DNA of 64,000 nucleotides from Albirhodobacter sp042466415 (GTDB taxonomy: Bacteria; Pseudomonadota; Alphaproteobacteria; Rhodobacterales; Rhodobacteraceae). The notes under the pieces were generated by a model. That model did no database searches, was not told where the DNA came from, and worked only from the letters and a program-made list of their open reading frames with translations. Shown piece by piece: positions 43,097 to 52,603 of the stretch; positions within the stretch are counted from its first letter, which is position 1, and each line of letters opens with the position of its first letter. The DNA is taken from NCBI RefSeq assembly GCF_042466415.1, contig NZ_JAXHCH010000002.1, positions 248,001-312,000 of the forward strand. Direction: 5' to 3'. The position numbers and the translations under genes were made by a program.

Positions 43097-43798
43097 ATGA
43101 AAAAAATTTTTGGCACAGCGGCAATTTTGGCCGCAGGTTTCGCGCAGGCAGCGGTCGCAGGCGAAGTCACTGGCGGCGCCCTTGGTTATAGCTACTCGGC
43201 GTTTTCCGATGACAGCGCAGGCAACGTTGATAAAAACGCGCTGGCAGGATCGGTTGAATACGGTTTTGATCGTCAGTTCGCCGTTCAGGGCGATTTGAGC
43301 TTTATGAAATTCGGCGCGACGGATTTCGACGGCAAAGCCTTCACGCTGCACGGGATCTACCATCTCGATGACTTCACCTCCTTCGGTGCGTTCATCACGC
43401 GCGAAGACGTGGAAAGCCTTGGTCAGACCTCTTACGGCCTCGAAGTCGGTCATGAAATGGGCCTGATGGAGGTTGAGGGCTATATCGCGCACGGCGAGGC
43501 GGACGATATCGACGGCAATTTGTTCGGCATTTCGGCGCTCTACAACGCGACTGAGAGTTTCTCCTTCGGGTTGGGCTATGACAATCTCGACGTTGACAGC
43601 GTCGACGCGAGCCGCGTGGCGCTTGTGAGCGAATACGCGTTCGATCGCGTGGTAATCTCTGGCGAATTGGGTCAAGCAGATATCGAGGATCTCGGCAGCG
43701 AGAGCTACTTCGAGCTGGGCGCACGGATGACCTTCGGCGCAAACCGTGGGACGACCTTCGGCAAGCGTGGGTTCTTGGAAATTCTTCCAGGCCTGTAA
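43097..43798 (+). CDS. Outer-membrane beta-barrel protein
   Basis: A 233-residue protein. Start at 43097 (MKKIFGTAAILA); signal peptide 1-20 (AVA-GE). The mature part alternates polar and aromatic residues in about ten strands (GALGYSYSAF, FAVQGDLSFMKFGA, YEVGHEM-type, YFELGARMTFG). The end, however, lacks the usual C-terminal Phe, closing in LEILPGL after an Arg/Gly linker. Small porin-like, function unknown. Followed by a strong terminator. Confidence 0.75.
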   Translation: MKKIFGTAAILAAGFAQAAVAGEVTGGALGYSYSAFSDDSAGNVDKNALAGSVEYGFDRQFAVQGDLSFMKFGATDFDGKAFTLHGIYHLDDFTSFGAFITREDVESLGQTSYGLEVGHEMGLMEVEGYIAHGEADDIDGNLFGISALYNATESFSFGLGYDNLDVDSVDASRVALVSEYAFDRVVISGELGQADIEDLGSESYFELGARMTFGANRGTTFGKRGFLEILPGL

Positions 43799-43806
43799 TC
43801 GCTTCC

Positions 43807-43851
43807 GCCCGCAGCATCTCACGTTTTCATGAGTTGCTGCGGGCAATTTTT
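43807..43851 (+). terminator. Rho-independent terminator of the beta-barrel gene
   Basis: GCCCGCAGCA and TGCTGCGGGC arms with an inner CTCA/TGAG pair, followed by TTTTT. Confidence 0.88.
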
Positions 43852-43881
43852 ATCGGTTTCGCTCCGGTTACGGCCCCCGTG

Positions 43882-45162
43882 TTACGGTGCCGTCCGGTTT
43901 TTCCCGTTGATCCAAACGTCAGTGATCGCGCGGTCGTCTCCCATCATAATCGTGGGGAAGATTGCCTCAAAAATATCACCCGCTTGCGCATTGCGTTGCG
44001 CAATTGCGGGCGTCGACTTCAGGTCGATGATCACAAGATCCGCCTCCATCCCCACCTCAATATTTCCGATTTTATCCCCCAAATTCAGGGCTTGCGCCGA
44101 TCCTTGAGTGGCAAGCCACCACAATTCGGCGGGGTGCAACGGCCGACCTTTTAGCTGGCCGATCTCATAGGCGGCGGCCATTGTGCGCAGCATCGAGAAC
44201 GACGATCCGCCGCCTGTATCGGTCGCAAGCCCAATGCGGTGGCCCTTGGCTTTTAGCGCCGCCAGATCCATCAACCCTGATCCGATGAAGGTGTTTGACG
44301 TTGGGCAATGCACCATTGCGGCGCCGGTTTCCAAAATCCGGTCGCGTTCACGCGCCTCCAGATGGATAGCGTGGCCGTAAAGCGCATTGGGGCCCAGCAA
44401 GCCGTGCATCTCATAGGTGTCGAGATAGTCGCGAGCGGTCGGGAAGAGCCCGCGCACCCATTCGATCTCGTCAGTCTGCTCGCTCAAATGGGTTTGCATC
44501 AGGCAATCGGGATGCTCGCCCCAAAGCGCGCCCAGCGCGGAGAGCTGGTCTGGTGTGGAGGTCGGGGAGAAGCGGGGCGTGATCACATAGCCGAGCCGGT
44601 CAACCCCGTGCCAGCGCGCGATGAGCGCTTTGCTATCATCATACGCCGATTGCGCCGTATCGCGCAGCCCGTCCGGCGCGTTGCGATCCATGCAGGTCTT
44701 GCCGGTCAATGCCCGCATGCCGCGCGCTTGCGCTTGTGCAAAAAACGCGTCGACCGAGGCAGGGTGGATCGTCGCAAAGGAGCACATCGTCGTCGTGCCA
44801 TGCGCCAAGGCGAGATCGAAATACCGCGCGGCAATCATCTGGGCGTAAGCGGGATCGTTAAACCGCATTTCTTCGGGGAAGGTGTAGGTATTGAGCCAGT
44901 CAATCAGCCGTTTTCCCCAACTCGCGATGATCGCGGTTTGGGGGTAGTGCACATGTGCATCGATGAAACCGGCGGAGATCACCTGCGCGCCGTAATCGCG
45001 GGTTCGCGCGGCGGGATAGGCGGCACGCAGCGCATCGGCCGCACCAACGGCAATGATCTTGCCCTCATGGATTGCCAAGGCCTCATCCACCTGCATCGCG
45101 TCCGGTCCGGCTGTGAAAGGGTCGGCCGTAAACCGCAACACTTGCCCGAGTAAGATATCCAT
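43882..45162 (-). CDS. guaD: Guanine deaminase
   Basis: A 426-residue amidohydrolase. Start at 45162 (MDILLGQVLRF), with AAGGGGCG upstream; an ATG at 45180 lacks a good site. Metal-site motifs: FIDAHVHYPQ (about 70), MQTHLSEQTDEI (about 225), YGHAIHL (about 265), and LATDTGGGSS (about 315), with the GuaD-specific PHW/NTY stretch WLNTYTFPEE. Converts guanine to xanthine with release of ammonia. No other purine catabolism genes are adjacent. Confidence 0.88.
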   Translation of the reverse strand: MDILLGQVLRFTADPFTAGPDAMQVDEALAIHEGKIIAVGAADALRAAYPAARTRDYGAQVISAGFIDAHVHYPQTAIIASWGKRLIDWLNTYTFPEEMRFNDPAYAQMIAARYFDLALAHGTTTMCSFATIHPASVDAFFAQAQARGMRALTGKTCMDRNAPDGLRDTAQSAYDDSKALIARWHGVDRLGYVITPRFSPTSTPDQLSALGALWGEHPDCLMQTHLSEQTDEIEWVRGLFPTARDYLDTYEMHGLLGPNALYGHAIHLEARERDRILETGAAMVHCPTSNTFIGSGLMDLAALKAKGHRIGLATDTGGGSSFSMLRTMAAAYEIGQLKGRPLHPAELWWLATQGSAQALNLGDKIGNIEVGMEADLVIIDLKSTPAIAQRNAQAGDIFEAIFPTIMMGDDRAITDVWINGKNRTAP

Positions 45163-45339
45163 TCCACGCCCCTTTGTCATTTCGCACAGATTAGGCCGCG
45201 CGGGCGCGAAGGTAAATCATGCGCTTGCACGCCAAGGGGCGATTGAAACAGCTATGTGAAACCGTGAGTTAAATGCGCCGCGCCCCCTGTTGCGCCGCGC
45301 AAAACACGTTATGCTAGCGCAAAACCTTGCGGAGGCGGT

Positions 45340-46725
45340 ATGGCGGAAGATCGGGCGGATATCGAAGAACGCGAGGAAGACGACTTCTCTCTCGATAGCG
45401 ATTTGGTCGCGGATATTCGCGCGGCCCTTGAGGTTGAGGATGCAACGCAGCTTATCGCGTTGATCGAGCCCCTTCACGCCGCTGACGTCGCCGACCTTCT
45501 GGAACAGCTTCGCCCGAATGAGCGCCGCAGTCTGTTGCGCCTTTGGGGAGACGAGATCGACGGCGAGATCCTGTCGGAGATTGACGAATTAATCCGCGAG
45601 GAAGTGCTCGACGCGCTGCCCAAACACATTCTGGCGGAGGCGGTGCGCGAGCTGGAATCGGACGATGTCGTCGATCTGATCGAGGATCTCGAACCGGCGC
45701 AAAAAGAAGAGATCCTCGAAGCGCTTGAGGAATCCGATCGCGCCGCAGTCGAGCAATCGCTGGCTTATCCAGAATATTCGGCGGGTCGCTTGATGCAGCG
45801 CGAGGTCGTTTCCGCGCCGGAATTCTGGACCGTGGGGCAGACGATTGACTTCCTGCGCGCCGAGCCGTGGTTGCCGGATCAATTCTACCACGTGATCCTC
45901 GTCGATCCCGGGCACCATCCGGTCGGATACGTGACGTTGGGCAAATTGCTCGCGTCAAAGCGCGATACCTTGCTCAAAGATTTGGCCGAGGAAAGCTTCC
46001 GCACGATTTCGGCGTTTCAGGAGGAGGGCGATGTCGCTTACGCCTTCAACCAATATCACCTGATCTCGGCACCTGTTGTCGATGACGATGATCGCCTCGT
46101 CGGCGTGATCACGATTGACGATGCGATGTCGGTTCTGGATGAGGAGCACGAGGAAGATATGCTCTTGCTCGCGGGTGTGAGCGAAGAAAGCTCGGTTTCG
46201 GATGGCGTGGTCGAGACGGTCAAATCCCGCACGCCTTGGTTGTTTGTGAATTTGCTGTCCGCCAATCTATCGGCTTGGGTCATCTCGTGGTTCTCGGATT
46301 CGATCACCACTATCGTCGCACTCGCGGCGTTGATGCCGATCGTGGCCTCGATGGGCGGGAACGCAGGGACGCAATCCCTCGCGGTTGCGGTGCGGGCGCT
46401 TGCGACGCGCAATCTGACCGAAAGCAACGCGGGCCGCGTGGTGATGCGCGAGGCGACTGTGGGGTTGATTAACGGCGTCTTCTTCGCCCTGATTATGGGC
46501 GCGGTGGGGTATCTGGCCTACGATTCATGGGCGCTGGGCGCGGTGATCGGGGCTGCGATGATTATCAACCTGATCGTTGCGGCACTGGCGGGCGTTTTGG
46601 TGCCCCTCACGTTGGATCGGGCGGGGCTTGATCCGGCGCTGGCATCGGGAACGTTCGTCACGACGATGACCGACATCGTCGGATTCATGGCCTTCCTCGG
46701 TCTGGCGACGGCGGTGCTGTTGTGA
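45340..46725 (+). CDS. mgtE: Magnesium transporter MgtE
   Basis: A 461-residue protein. Preceded by TGCGGAGG. The N-terminal MgtE_N domain (about 40-145, acidic helices) is followed by a CBS pair (about 150-275, VGYVTLGKLLASK and LVGVITIDDAMSVLDEEHEEDM). Five membrane segments fill the C-terminal half, with the pore motif MGGNAGTQSLAVAVRAL and the closing PLTLDRAGLDPALASGTFVTT. A Mg2+-gated channel. The next gene begins 47 bases after its stop. Confidence 0.9.
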   Translation: MAEDRADIEEREEDDFSLDSDLVADIRAALEVEDATQLIALIEPLHAADVADLLEQLRPNERRSLLRLWGDEIDGEILSEIDELIREEVLDALPKHILAEAVRELESDDVVDLIEDLEPAQKEEILEALEESDRAAVEQSLAYPEYSAGRLMQREVVSAPEFWTVGQTIDFLRAEPWLPDQFYHVILVDPGHHPVGYVTLGKLLASKRDTLLKDLAEESFRTISAFQEEGDVAYAFNQYHLISAPVVDDDDRLVGVITIDDAMSVLDEEHEEDMLLLAGVSEESSVSDGVVETVKSRTPWLFVNLLSANLSAWVISWFSDSITTIVALAALMPIVASMGGNAGTQSLAVAVRALATRNLTESNAGRVVMREATVGLINGVFFALIMGAVGYLAYDSWALGAVIGAAMIINLIVAALAGVLVPLTLDRAGLDPALASGTFVTTMTDIVGFMAFLGLATAVLL

Positions 46726-46772
46726 CGGAGCACGGACAGGCGCAAGACGCGGTCGGGCAATCGGAGGGGCGT

Positions 46773-47336
46773 ATGGACATTCTTGAGCAAAAAGCGGAGG
46801 CGCGCGCCTTGTGCCGCGCCGCGCGCAAAGCGGCGCATGCCGAGGCGGGGGGGCACTCAACGGCGGCTTTGGGGCATCTGTCCAACATACTTTCCGCATT
46901 TTCGGGCAAGGTGCTTGCCGGATATATGCCGATCCATTCCGAGATTGACCCGCTTGCCGCGATGGCCGCGCATGACGGGCCGGTTTGCGTGCCTGTGATC
47001 GAGGCCGAGGGGCGGCCGCTCAAATTCCAGCTCTGGACGCCTGATTGCGATATGGTGGAGGGCGCTTTCGGCGCGATGATCCCTGCGCAAGGCCCGTATC
47101 TTGAGCCGCAGGCGGTGATCGTGCCGATGCTGGGGTTTGATGAACGTGGTTTCCGGTTGGGGTACGGGGGCGGGTTTTATGACCGCACCTTGGAGCGATT
47201 GCGCCGCCTCGGGCCTGTCACGGCCATCGGGTTTGCCTATGCCGCGCAGGAATTGGAGGCGGTTCCCGTTGAGGACACGGACGAGCCTTTGGATCTTGTC
47301 GTTACGGATCGCGGCGTTCTCTTTCCCGAGGCGTGA
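46773..47336 (+). CDS. 5-formyltetrahydrofolate cyclo-ligase
   Basis: A 187-residue protein. Start at ATG 46773 with GGAGGGGC upstream; an in-frame GTG at 46722 would overlap mgtE but lengthens the protein beyond the family norm. Motifs: LAGYMPIHSEIDP, and the ATP/folate site FDERGFRLGYGGGFYDRTL (about 115-133). Converts 5-formyl-THF to 5,10-methenyl-THF. In many proteobacteria this gene neighbours 6S RNA. Confidence 0.87.
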   Translation: MDILEQKAEARALCRAARKAAHAEAGGHSTAALGHLSNILSAFSGKVLAGYMPIHSEIDPLAAMAAHDGPVCVPVIEAEGRPLKFQLWTPDCDMVEGAFGAMIPAQGPYLEPQAVIVPMLGFDERGFRLGYGGGFYDRTLERLRRLGPVTAIGFAYAAQELEAVPVEDTDEPLDLVVTDRGVLFPEA

Positions 47337-47489
47337 CCTCTTTCGACGGCGCGATGTGGGCGAGGCGCGCTCCGCGCGGTCACGCCGTCCGTCACATATC
47401 AAGCCAGTGAGCGACCGCAGCCCGCCAAGGGCGGCACGATCGGGGCGTTAAATCTTGCGCGCCGCGACTTTTGGGCCTATGCCCGCGGC
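47337..47489 (+). other. Structured intergenic region after the cyclo-ligase gene
   Basis: CGGCGCG at 47347-47353 can close with CGCGCCG at 47458-47464, enclosing about 100 bases with several internal hairpins (including GCCCGCC/GGGCGGC near 47430). Position next to the cyclo-ligase invites a 6S RNA reading, but the fold does not show the expected long helix with central bubble. Unresolved. Confidence 0.25.
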
Positions 47490-48305
47490 ATGAAAATCCT
47501 GTTTCTCGGAGATGTGATGGGCCGCGCCGGGCGCGCCGCTATCACCCAGCATCTGGCCCGCCTTCGCACCGAATGGCGGCTCGATTTCGTTGTGGTCAAT
47601 GGTGAGAACGCCTCCTCTGGGATGGGGTTGACGCCGGATCATGCAAAGGGGATTCTGGCGGCGGGAGCCGATTGCGTCACCTTGGGCGATCACGCGTTCG
47701 ATCAAAAAGACATGCTGCGGTTTATCGAAACCGAGCCTCGCATCCTCCGACCGCTGAATTTTGCCAAAGAGGCGCCCGGCAAAGGCGCGCGCGTGTTTTC
47801 GGATGCGCGGGGCCGCAAGATCCTCGTGACGCAAGCTCTTGGTCAGGTCTTTATGAAGCGCGCCTTCGACGATCCTTTCTCGCATATCGAGGCCGTTTTG
47901 AAATCGCATCCTTTGGGCGGGATGGTGCAAGCCAGCTTGGTGGATATGCATTGCGAGGCGACATCCGAGAAAATGGCGATGGGACATTGGTGCGATGGCC
48001 GCGCGAGCGTCGTTGTGGGCACCCATACCCATGTGCCCACAGGGGACGCCATGATTTTGCAAGGCGGGACTGCCTATCTGACGGATGCGGGGATGTGCGG
48101 CGATTATAATTCCGTCATCGGGATGGAAAAGGCGGAGCCGATGCGCCGTTTCATCACCGGAATGCCGAAAGAACGCTTCACTCCCGCCAATGGCGAGGCC
48201 ACGCTCTCGGGCCTTTATATTGAGACGGATGATCGCACGGGGAAAGCGACGCGGGTTGAGATGGTTCGTCAGGGCGGGCGTCTGGCGCAGTCGGGGCCGG
48301 CCTAA
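47490..48305 (+). CDS. YmdB-like (TIGR00282) metallophosphoesterase
   Basis: A 271-residue phosphoesterase. The protein opens MKILFLGDVMGRAGR, then VVNGENASSGMGL (metal ligands Asn/Glu), GDHAFDQKD (about 66), DMHCEATSEK, and GTHTHVPTGDA (about 175) with the metal His pair. YmdB relatives hydrolyse 2',3'-cyclic nucleotides. It follows the cyclo-ligase, the usual neighbour order in alphaproteobacteria. Confidence 0.87.
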   Translation: MKILFLGDVMGRAGRAAITQHLARLRTEWRLDFVVVNGENASSGMGLTPDHAKGILAAGADCVTLGDHAFDQKDMLRFIETEPRILRPLNFAKEAPGKGARVFSDARGRKILVTQALGQVFMKRAFDDPFSHIEAVLKSHPLGGMVQASLVDMHCEATSEKMAMGHWCDGRASVVVGTHTHVPTGDAMILQGGTAYLTDAGMCGDYNSVIGMEKAEPMRRFITGMPKERFTPANGEATLSGLYIETDDRTGKATRVEMVRQGGRLAQSGPA

Positions 48306-48637
48306 CCCTGCCCAACTGCGCGCACGGGCCTGTTGCGGGCCCGATTGCTTCGCCGCCTGCCTGTCCGCGTGACTGCCCGCCCGCCTGACCGCCAGCCGGA
48401 CTGCCCGCTTCACCAATTGTCTGCCGGATACGCGGCGATTTTTCCGTTAACGCGCCCGTAAAGGCCCAAGTCGTTTTGCGTTTTGCCTGATCGCGCATCA
48501 TTTGTCGCGCGCGCGCATGGTAAGATGCCCCGCTTTCCTTAAATCTGCAGCAATCCCCTGATACGCAAGCAGTTCTCTTGTGTCCGTAGACCGAGCGAGT
48601 AGTATCGCGCGAGTAGTAACCACATATCCGAGGGATC
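48306..48637. other. 332-base intergenic region
   Basis: No gene supported. The first 110 bases are a C/G-rich run with repeated CTGCCCGC and CCGCC units. Near the 3' end, GCGAGTAGTA recurs at 48595-48604 and 48609-48618, a direct repeat with a 14-base offset, just before the SLC13 permease start. I found no clear promoter. Confidence 0.45.
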
Positions 48638-50422
48638 ATGATTGACCTCCACCTGTCTGAGACCGGCACCGCAATCGCAGCGCTGCTGATCGTTTTGTGG
48701 ATGTTTGCGATGTTCCTGCGTGAACGCGTCCCGCCTGAGGTTGTCGCCATGGCGGGCGCCGCGATCATGCTGATCTTCGGTTTTATCCCTTACGAGACGG
48801 CCGTTGGCACCCTCTCGAATTCCGCGCCTTGGACGATCGCCTTTATGTTTCTCATCATGGGGGCATTGGTGCGCACGGGCGCGTTGGACCGCATGACGCG
48901 GTTCGCAGAAAGCCACGTATCTGAGCGCCCCGCCTTCACGCTGGTTGCGATGTTCGGGATGGTCATGGCCGCCTCCGCCGTTATGAACAATACGCCCGTC
49001 GTTGCGGTGATGATCCCTGTCTTCATTCAGATCGCGCGCAAACTGGGCATCGCGCCCTCGCGGCTGTTGCAACCATTGTCGTATTTTACGGTCATGGGCG
49101 GCATGATTTCCCTGATCGGCACCTCGACCAACATTCTCGTTGACGGGGTCGTGCAAAAAGCAGGGATGGAGGCGTTTTCGATCTTCGAAATTGCGCCGGT
49201 CGGCCTCGCGATTTCGGCTGCGGGCTCGATTTTCATCATGTTCTTTGGCAAGAGCCTCGTGCCGGATCGTCAGTCGATGTCGCATATGCTGGGCGCGCGT
49301 CCGAAGATGAAATATTTCACCGAGGTGGCGATCCCCGAGGGGTCTGGCCTGATTGGTCAATCCGTGTTGACGGTTGATAACTTCCGCCGTGATGGGGTTC
49401 GGGTGGTCGATGTGTTGCGCGGCGACGCGTCTCTGCGGCGCGATCTGCAAGGCACCACGCTTGAGGGCGGGGACCGTGTCGTTTTGCGCACCGAGATGAC
49501 CGAGCTGCTCGGGATGCAACAAAACCCCGATTTGCGGATGGTCGACAAGTTGAGTTCGGTCGCAACCGAGACGGTGGAGGTTCTGATCTCCCCCGGTTGC
49601 AGGATGATCGGGCGGAGCTTGGGCGAGCTGCGGCTTCGTCGTCGCTACGGGGTCTACGTTCTGGCCGCGCATCGCCGCAACCAAAATATCGGGCGGCAGT
49701 TGGACGATCTCGTCGTCGTCGTTGGCGATACGTTGTTGCTTGAGGGCGCACCGGAGGATATCGCGCGGCTCGCATCGGATATGGATTTGGTGGATGTGAA
49801 CAAGCCAACCGTGCGGGCCTTCCGCCGGTCACATATGCCGTTGGCGGCGGGGGCTTTGGCGGCGGTCGTCCTGCTCTCCGCATTCAATGTTGCGCCGATC
49901 ATGTTGCTGGCGATGATTGCGGTGGCAGGCCTGTTGCTGTTCCGCTCGATCGATGCGGATGAGGCCTTTTCCTTCGTGGATGGCCGTTTGCTGGCGATGA
50001 TTTTCTCGATGTTGATCGTGGGCGAGGCGTTGGAGGAATCGGGCGCCGTTCAATTAATCGTGGATGCGGTCGCGCCGCATCTGATGGGTTTGCCCCCGCT
50101 TGCCGCGCTGTTTGCTGTGTATTTCCTTGGGTTGGTGTTGACGGAATTCCTGTCAAATAACGCTGTTGCGGTGATTTACACGCCCATTGCGATTCAGCTC
50201 GCGGTGACTTTGGGGCTCGATCCGCGTCCCTTCGCGGTGGCGGTGATGTTTTCGGCCTCTGTAGCCTTCGCCACACCGATCGGCTATCAGACGCATATGA
50301 TGGTCTACGGGCCCGGTGGCTACCGGTTCTCTGACTTCCTTCGGCTCGGTATTCCGATGGATATCGTGACGGGGGTTGTCGCCTGCCTGACCATCCCCCT
50401 CATTTGGCCACTTGGAGGCTGA
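48638..50422 (+). CDS. SLC13-type permease with two TrkA-C/RCK_C domains
   Basis: A 594-residue permease. Start preceded by CGAGGGATC. Two blocks of membrane segments (about 10-200 and 390-590) flank a soluble centre with two RCK_C (TrkA_C) domains (about 220-300 and 310-385, for example VGDTLLLEGAPEDIARL). Motifs: AAIMLIFGFIPYETAVGTLSNSAPWTIAFM, AVMNNTPVVAVMIPVF, and SFNNAVAVI-type LSNNAVAVIYTP. Family members move sulfate, citrate or other anions with sodium. A sulfate or organic anion role cannot be decided from sequence. Confidence 0.83.
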   Translation: MIDLHLSETGTAIAALLIVLWMFAMFLRERVPPEVVAMAGAAIMLIFGFIPYETAVGTLSNSAPWTIAFMFLIMGALVRTGALDRMTRFAESHVSERPAFTLVAMFGMVMAASAVMNNTPVVAVMIPVFIQIARKLGIAPSRLLQPLSYFTVMGGMISLIGTSTNILVDGVVQKAGMEAFSIFEIAPVGLAISAAGSIFIMFFGKSLVPDRQSMSHMLGARPKMKYFTEVAIPEGSGLIGQSVLTVDNFRRDGVRVVDVLRGDASLRRDLQGTTLEGGDRVVLRTEMTELLGMQQNPDLRMVDKLSSVATETVEVLISPGCRMIGRSLGELRLRRRYGVYVLAAHRRNQNIGRQLDDLVVVVGDTLLLEGAPEDIARLASDMDLVDVNKPTVRAFRRSHMPLAAGALAAVVLLSAFNVAPIMLLAMIAVAGLLLFRSIDADEAFSFVDGRLLAMIFSMLIVGEALEESGAVQLIVDAVAPHLMGLPPLAALFAVYFLGLVLTEFLSNNAVAVIYTPIAIQLAVTLGLDPRPFAVAVMFSASVAFATPIGYQTHMMVYGPGGYRFSDFLRLGIPMDIVTGVVACLTIPLIWPLGG

Positions 50423-50423
50423 T

Positions 50424-50810
50424 ATGCGCCTGACATCTATTCTCTCTTTCGCGGTTTTGCCGCTCGCTCTGATCGCTGGCTGCGCGCAGATTATGCTGCC
50501 TGACGGCGCGCCGCAGGAGGTCTCGCTCACGGGGCAGGTGCTTAAGGTGCGCATGTCGAACGGCTCGAAATGCGAGGTTGATCTGACGCGCGAGGATTGG
50601 ACACGCGGTGCGCCGCTGATCGCGGGCGAAATGCCGGGGTGCGGCGGCGGCTTGGCCTATAATATCCGTCCCGAGGGCGAATCTCATGTCGGCAAAGCGA
50701 TTGACGGAAGCTTGGGTCAGTACTTTGCCCCCTACGCGCGTGTGCAACTCATGTCGGGCAAGGGCTTGAGCTGGACCTATGATTTCCCCACCGGCGGTGG
50801 ACGAAATTAA
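50424..50810 (+). CDS. Small putative lipoprotein
   Basis: A 128-residue protein. Start at 50424 (MRLTSILSF), with GGAGG upstream, one base after the permease stop. Signal peptide with lipobox LIAGC (Cys 19). The mature part has two conserved-looking cysteines (CEVDL, GCGGGLAYN) and beta-rich character. No family recognised. Tight coupling suggests it belongs to the permease operon. Confidence 0.65.
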   Translation: MRLTSILSFAVLPLALIAGCAQIMLPDGAPQEVSLTGQVLKVRMSNGSKCEVDLTREDWTRGAPLIAGEMPGCGGGLAYNIRPEGESHVGKAIDGSLGQYFAPYARVQLMSGKGLSWTYDFPTGGGRN

Positions 50811-50906
50811 GCAGACAAAGCGCCCCGCTTGCAGGCAGCGGCTTGCAGGCGGGCGATGCTCTGGCCTATAGAGGCCAAGAATTTCAATTTTTGATGGAGA
50901 AGGCGC

Positions 50907-51647
50907 ATGGCTGGCCACTCAAAATGGGCAAACATCCAACACCGTAAAGGTCGTCAGGATGCTGCGCGCTCGAAACTGTTCTCGAAGCTCGCAAAAGAGA
51001 TTACGGTTGCCGCAAAAATGGGCGACCCAGATCCGGAAAAGAACCCGCGTCTGCGTTTGGCGGTGAAGGCGGCGAAGGCCGTGTCCTGCCCGAAGGACGT
51101 GATCGACCGCGCGATCAAGAAAGCCGTCGGCGGCGATGCGGAAAGCTATACCGAGATCCGCTATGAAGGCTACGGCATCAACGGGATCGCTGTGATCGTC
51201 GAGACGATGACCGATAACGTGAACCGGACAGCGTCGAATGTGCGCTCCTATTTCACCAAATGCGGTGGCAACATGGGCCAGACCGGATCGGTTTCCCACG
51301 GGTTTGATCGTGTGGGCGAAATCACCTATCCGGTGAGCGCGGGCGATACCGACACGGTGATGATGGCGGCATTGGAAGCGGGCGCCGATGATGTCGAATC
51401 CGATGAGGAAGGCCATTACATCTATTGCGCGATGGAGAGCCTCGCGGAGGTTTCCGACGCGCTTGAGAAAGAGCTTGGCGAGTCGACGGAATCCAAGTTG
51501 ATCTGGAAACCGCAAGTGACCACCGAGGTTGATCTTGAAACGGCGACCAAGCTGATGAAGCTGATTGATATGCTTGAAGACGACGATGATGTGCAAACCG
51601 TAACGCATAACTTCGACGTCCCTGAGGATGTTGCCGCGCAGCTTTGA
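50907..51647 (+). CDS. yebC: YebC/PmpR family protein
   Basis: A 246-residue protein. The N-terminus MAGHSKWANIQHRKGRQDAARSK-type sequence is the family hallmark, followed by EGYGINGIAVIVETMTDNVNRT and the terminal VQTVTHNFDVPED. Members act as transcriptional regulators and, by recent evidence, aid translation of proline-rich motifs. Preceded by GGAGAAGG; followed by a strong bidirectional terminator shared with argP. Confidence 0.92.
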   Translation: MAGHSKWANIQHRKGRQDAARSKLFSKLAKEITVAAKMGDPDPEKNPRLRLAVKAAKAVSCPKDVIDRAIKKAVGGDAESYTEIRYEGYGINGIAVIVETMTDNVNRTASNVRSYFTKCGGNMGQTGSVSHGFDRVGEITYPVSAGDTDTVMMAALEAGADDVESDEEGHYIYCAMESLAEVSDALEKELGESTESKLIWKPQVTTEVDLETATKLMKLIDMLEDDDDVQTVTHNFDVPEDVAAQL

Positions 51648-51663
51648 GTGCGAAATTTGACGC

Positions 51664-51693
51664 AAAAGGCCCTCCGGTTTCGGGGGGCCTTTT
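51664..51693. terminator. Bidirectional terminator between yebC and argP
   Basis: AAAAGGCCCTCC pairs with GGGGGGCCTTTT (one G-T pair) around GGTTTC. A-rich and T-rich ends serve both convergent genes. Confidence 0.88.
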
Positions 51694-51700
51694 GTATATC

Positions 51701-52576
51701 CTAGATCAAAACACGGGCCGCGGCGGATCGCACCGCCGCCGTCAGGGGCGTGAGCGGCCCTTTCATCGCGCGCAGAACCTTCCAATGAAGCGCCACATCG
51801 AGATGCCGAGGGGAGAGCGAGACGAGCCGCTGTGCGGCAAGATCCTCGCGCGCCATTGTTTCGATATTCATCCCCCATCCCAAACCCGCGCGCGCCGCAT
51901 CGAGGAAGGCTTGCGGTGAGGGCAGGATATGGGCGGGCAGAGGCGCGCTGACGCCAGTCTCCATCTTCGCCCATTGGGCCTGCAACCGATCTTTGGCGTT
52001 GAACACCAAGGACGGCGCGCGTGCCAGCGCCTCCGCCGTTACGCCCTGCGCGAAGTGCTCGGCGATAAACGCAGGGGCGGCGGTGGCGATGTAGCGTAAC
52101 GCGCCCAAGGGTAGGCTATCGCATCCCGTTTGCGCAGCGGGGTTCGCGGTAATCGCCGCCCAAACTTCCCCGCGTGTTAGCCACTCGTCGCAATGGTCCT
52201 GATCGTCGATCACCAGATCGAATAAAACCCCCTTTACCTCCGCCAAAGCGGGGATCAACCAGCTTGCCAGACTGTCCGCGTTCACCGCAATGCGGATCAC
52301 TGGCGGGCGGGTAAGGGTGGTTGTCCGCTCCCCCGCGAGATCAAGCCCTTGCTCAAGAAGCCGCACTTGTTCGGCATGCAGAGCGAGGCGCCGACCCGTT
52401 TGCGTGCCGGTGCAGGGGGTGCCGCGCAGAACAAGCGGCGCACCGGTGCGATCCTCGAGCGCTTTGATCCGCTGCGAAATGGCGGAGGGTGTGACGTTGA
52501 GGGCGCGTGCCGCTTGCTCAAAAGATCCGGTACGCAAAACCTCTGCCAAGGCGAGGAGGGCGGGGTAATCCAGCAT
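51701..52576 (-). CDS. argP: LysR family regulator ArgP
   Basis: A 291-residue LTTR. The HTH reads LALAEVLRTGSFEQAARALNVTPSAISQRIKALEDRTG (8-45), typical of ArgP/LysG, and GAPLVLRGTPCTGTQTGRRL follows. Divergent from the LysE/ArgO exporter gene, the classic arrangement, so it senses arginine or lysine and activates the exporter. The two starts are 90 bases apart. Confidence 0.87.
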   Translation of the reverse strand: MLDYPALLALAEVLRTGSFEQAARALNVTPSAISQRIKALEDRTGAPLVLRGTPCTGTQTGRRLALHAEQVRLLEQGLDLAGERTTTLTRPPVIRIAVNADSLASWLIPALAEVKGVLFDLVIDDQDHCDEWLTRGEVWAAITANPAAQTGCDSLPLGALRYIATAAPAFIAEHFAQGVTAEALARAPSLVFNAKDRLQAQWAKMETGVSAPLPAHILPSPQAFLDAARAGLGWGMNIETMAREDLAAQRLVSLSPRHLDVALHWKVLRAMKGPLTPLTAAVRSAAARVLI

Positions 52577-52597
52577 TAGCTATCCTTAATCTGAAGC

Positions 52598-52603
52598 TAT
52601 AAT
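52598..52603 (+). promoter_or_regulatory. Candidate -10 element of argO
   Basis: A perfect TATAAT in the argP-argO gap, without a recognisable -35 at the right distance. Such promoters are typical of LTTR-activated genes. TTGACC at 52610 is not placed as a -35 for it. Confidence 0.45.
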
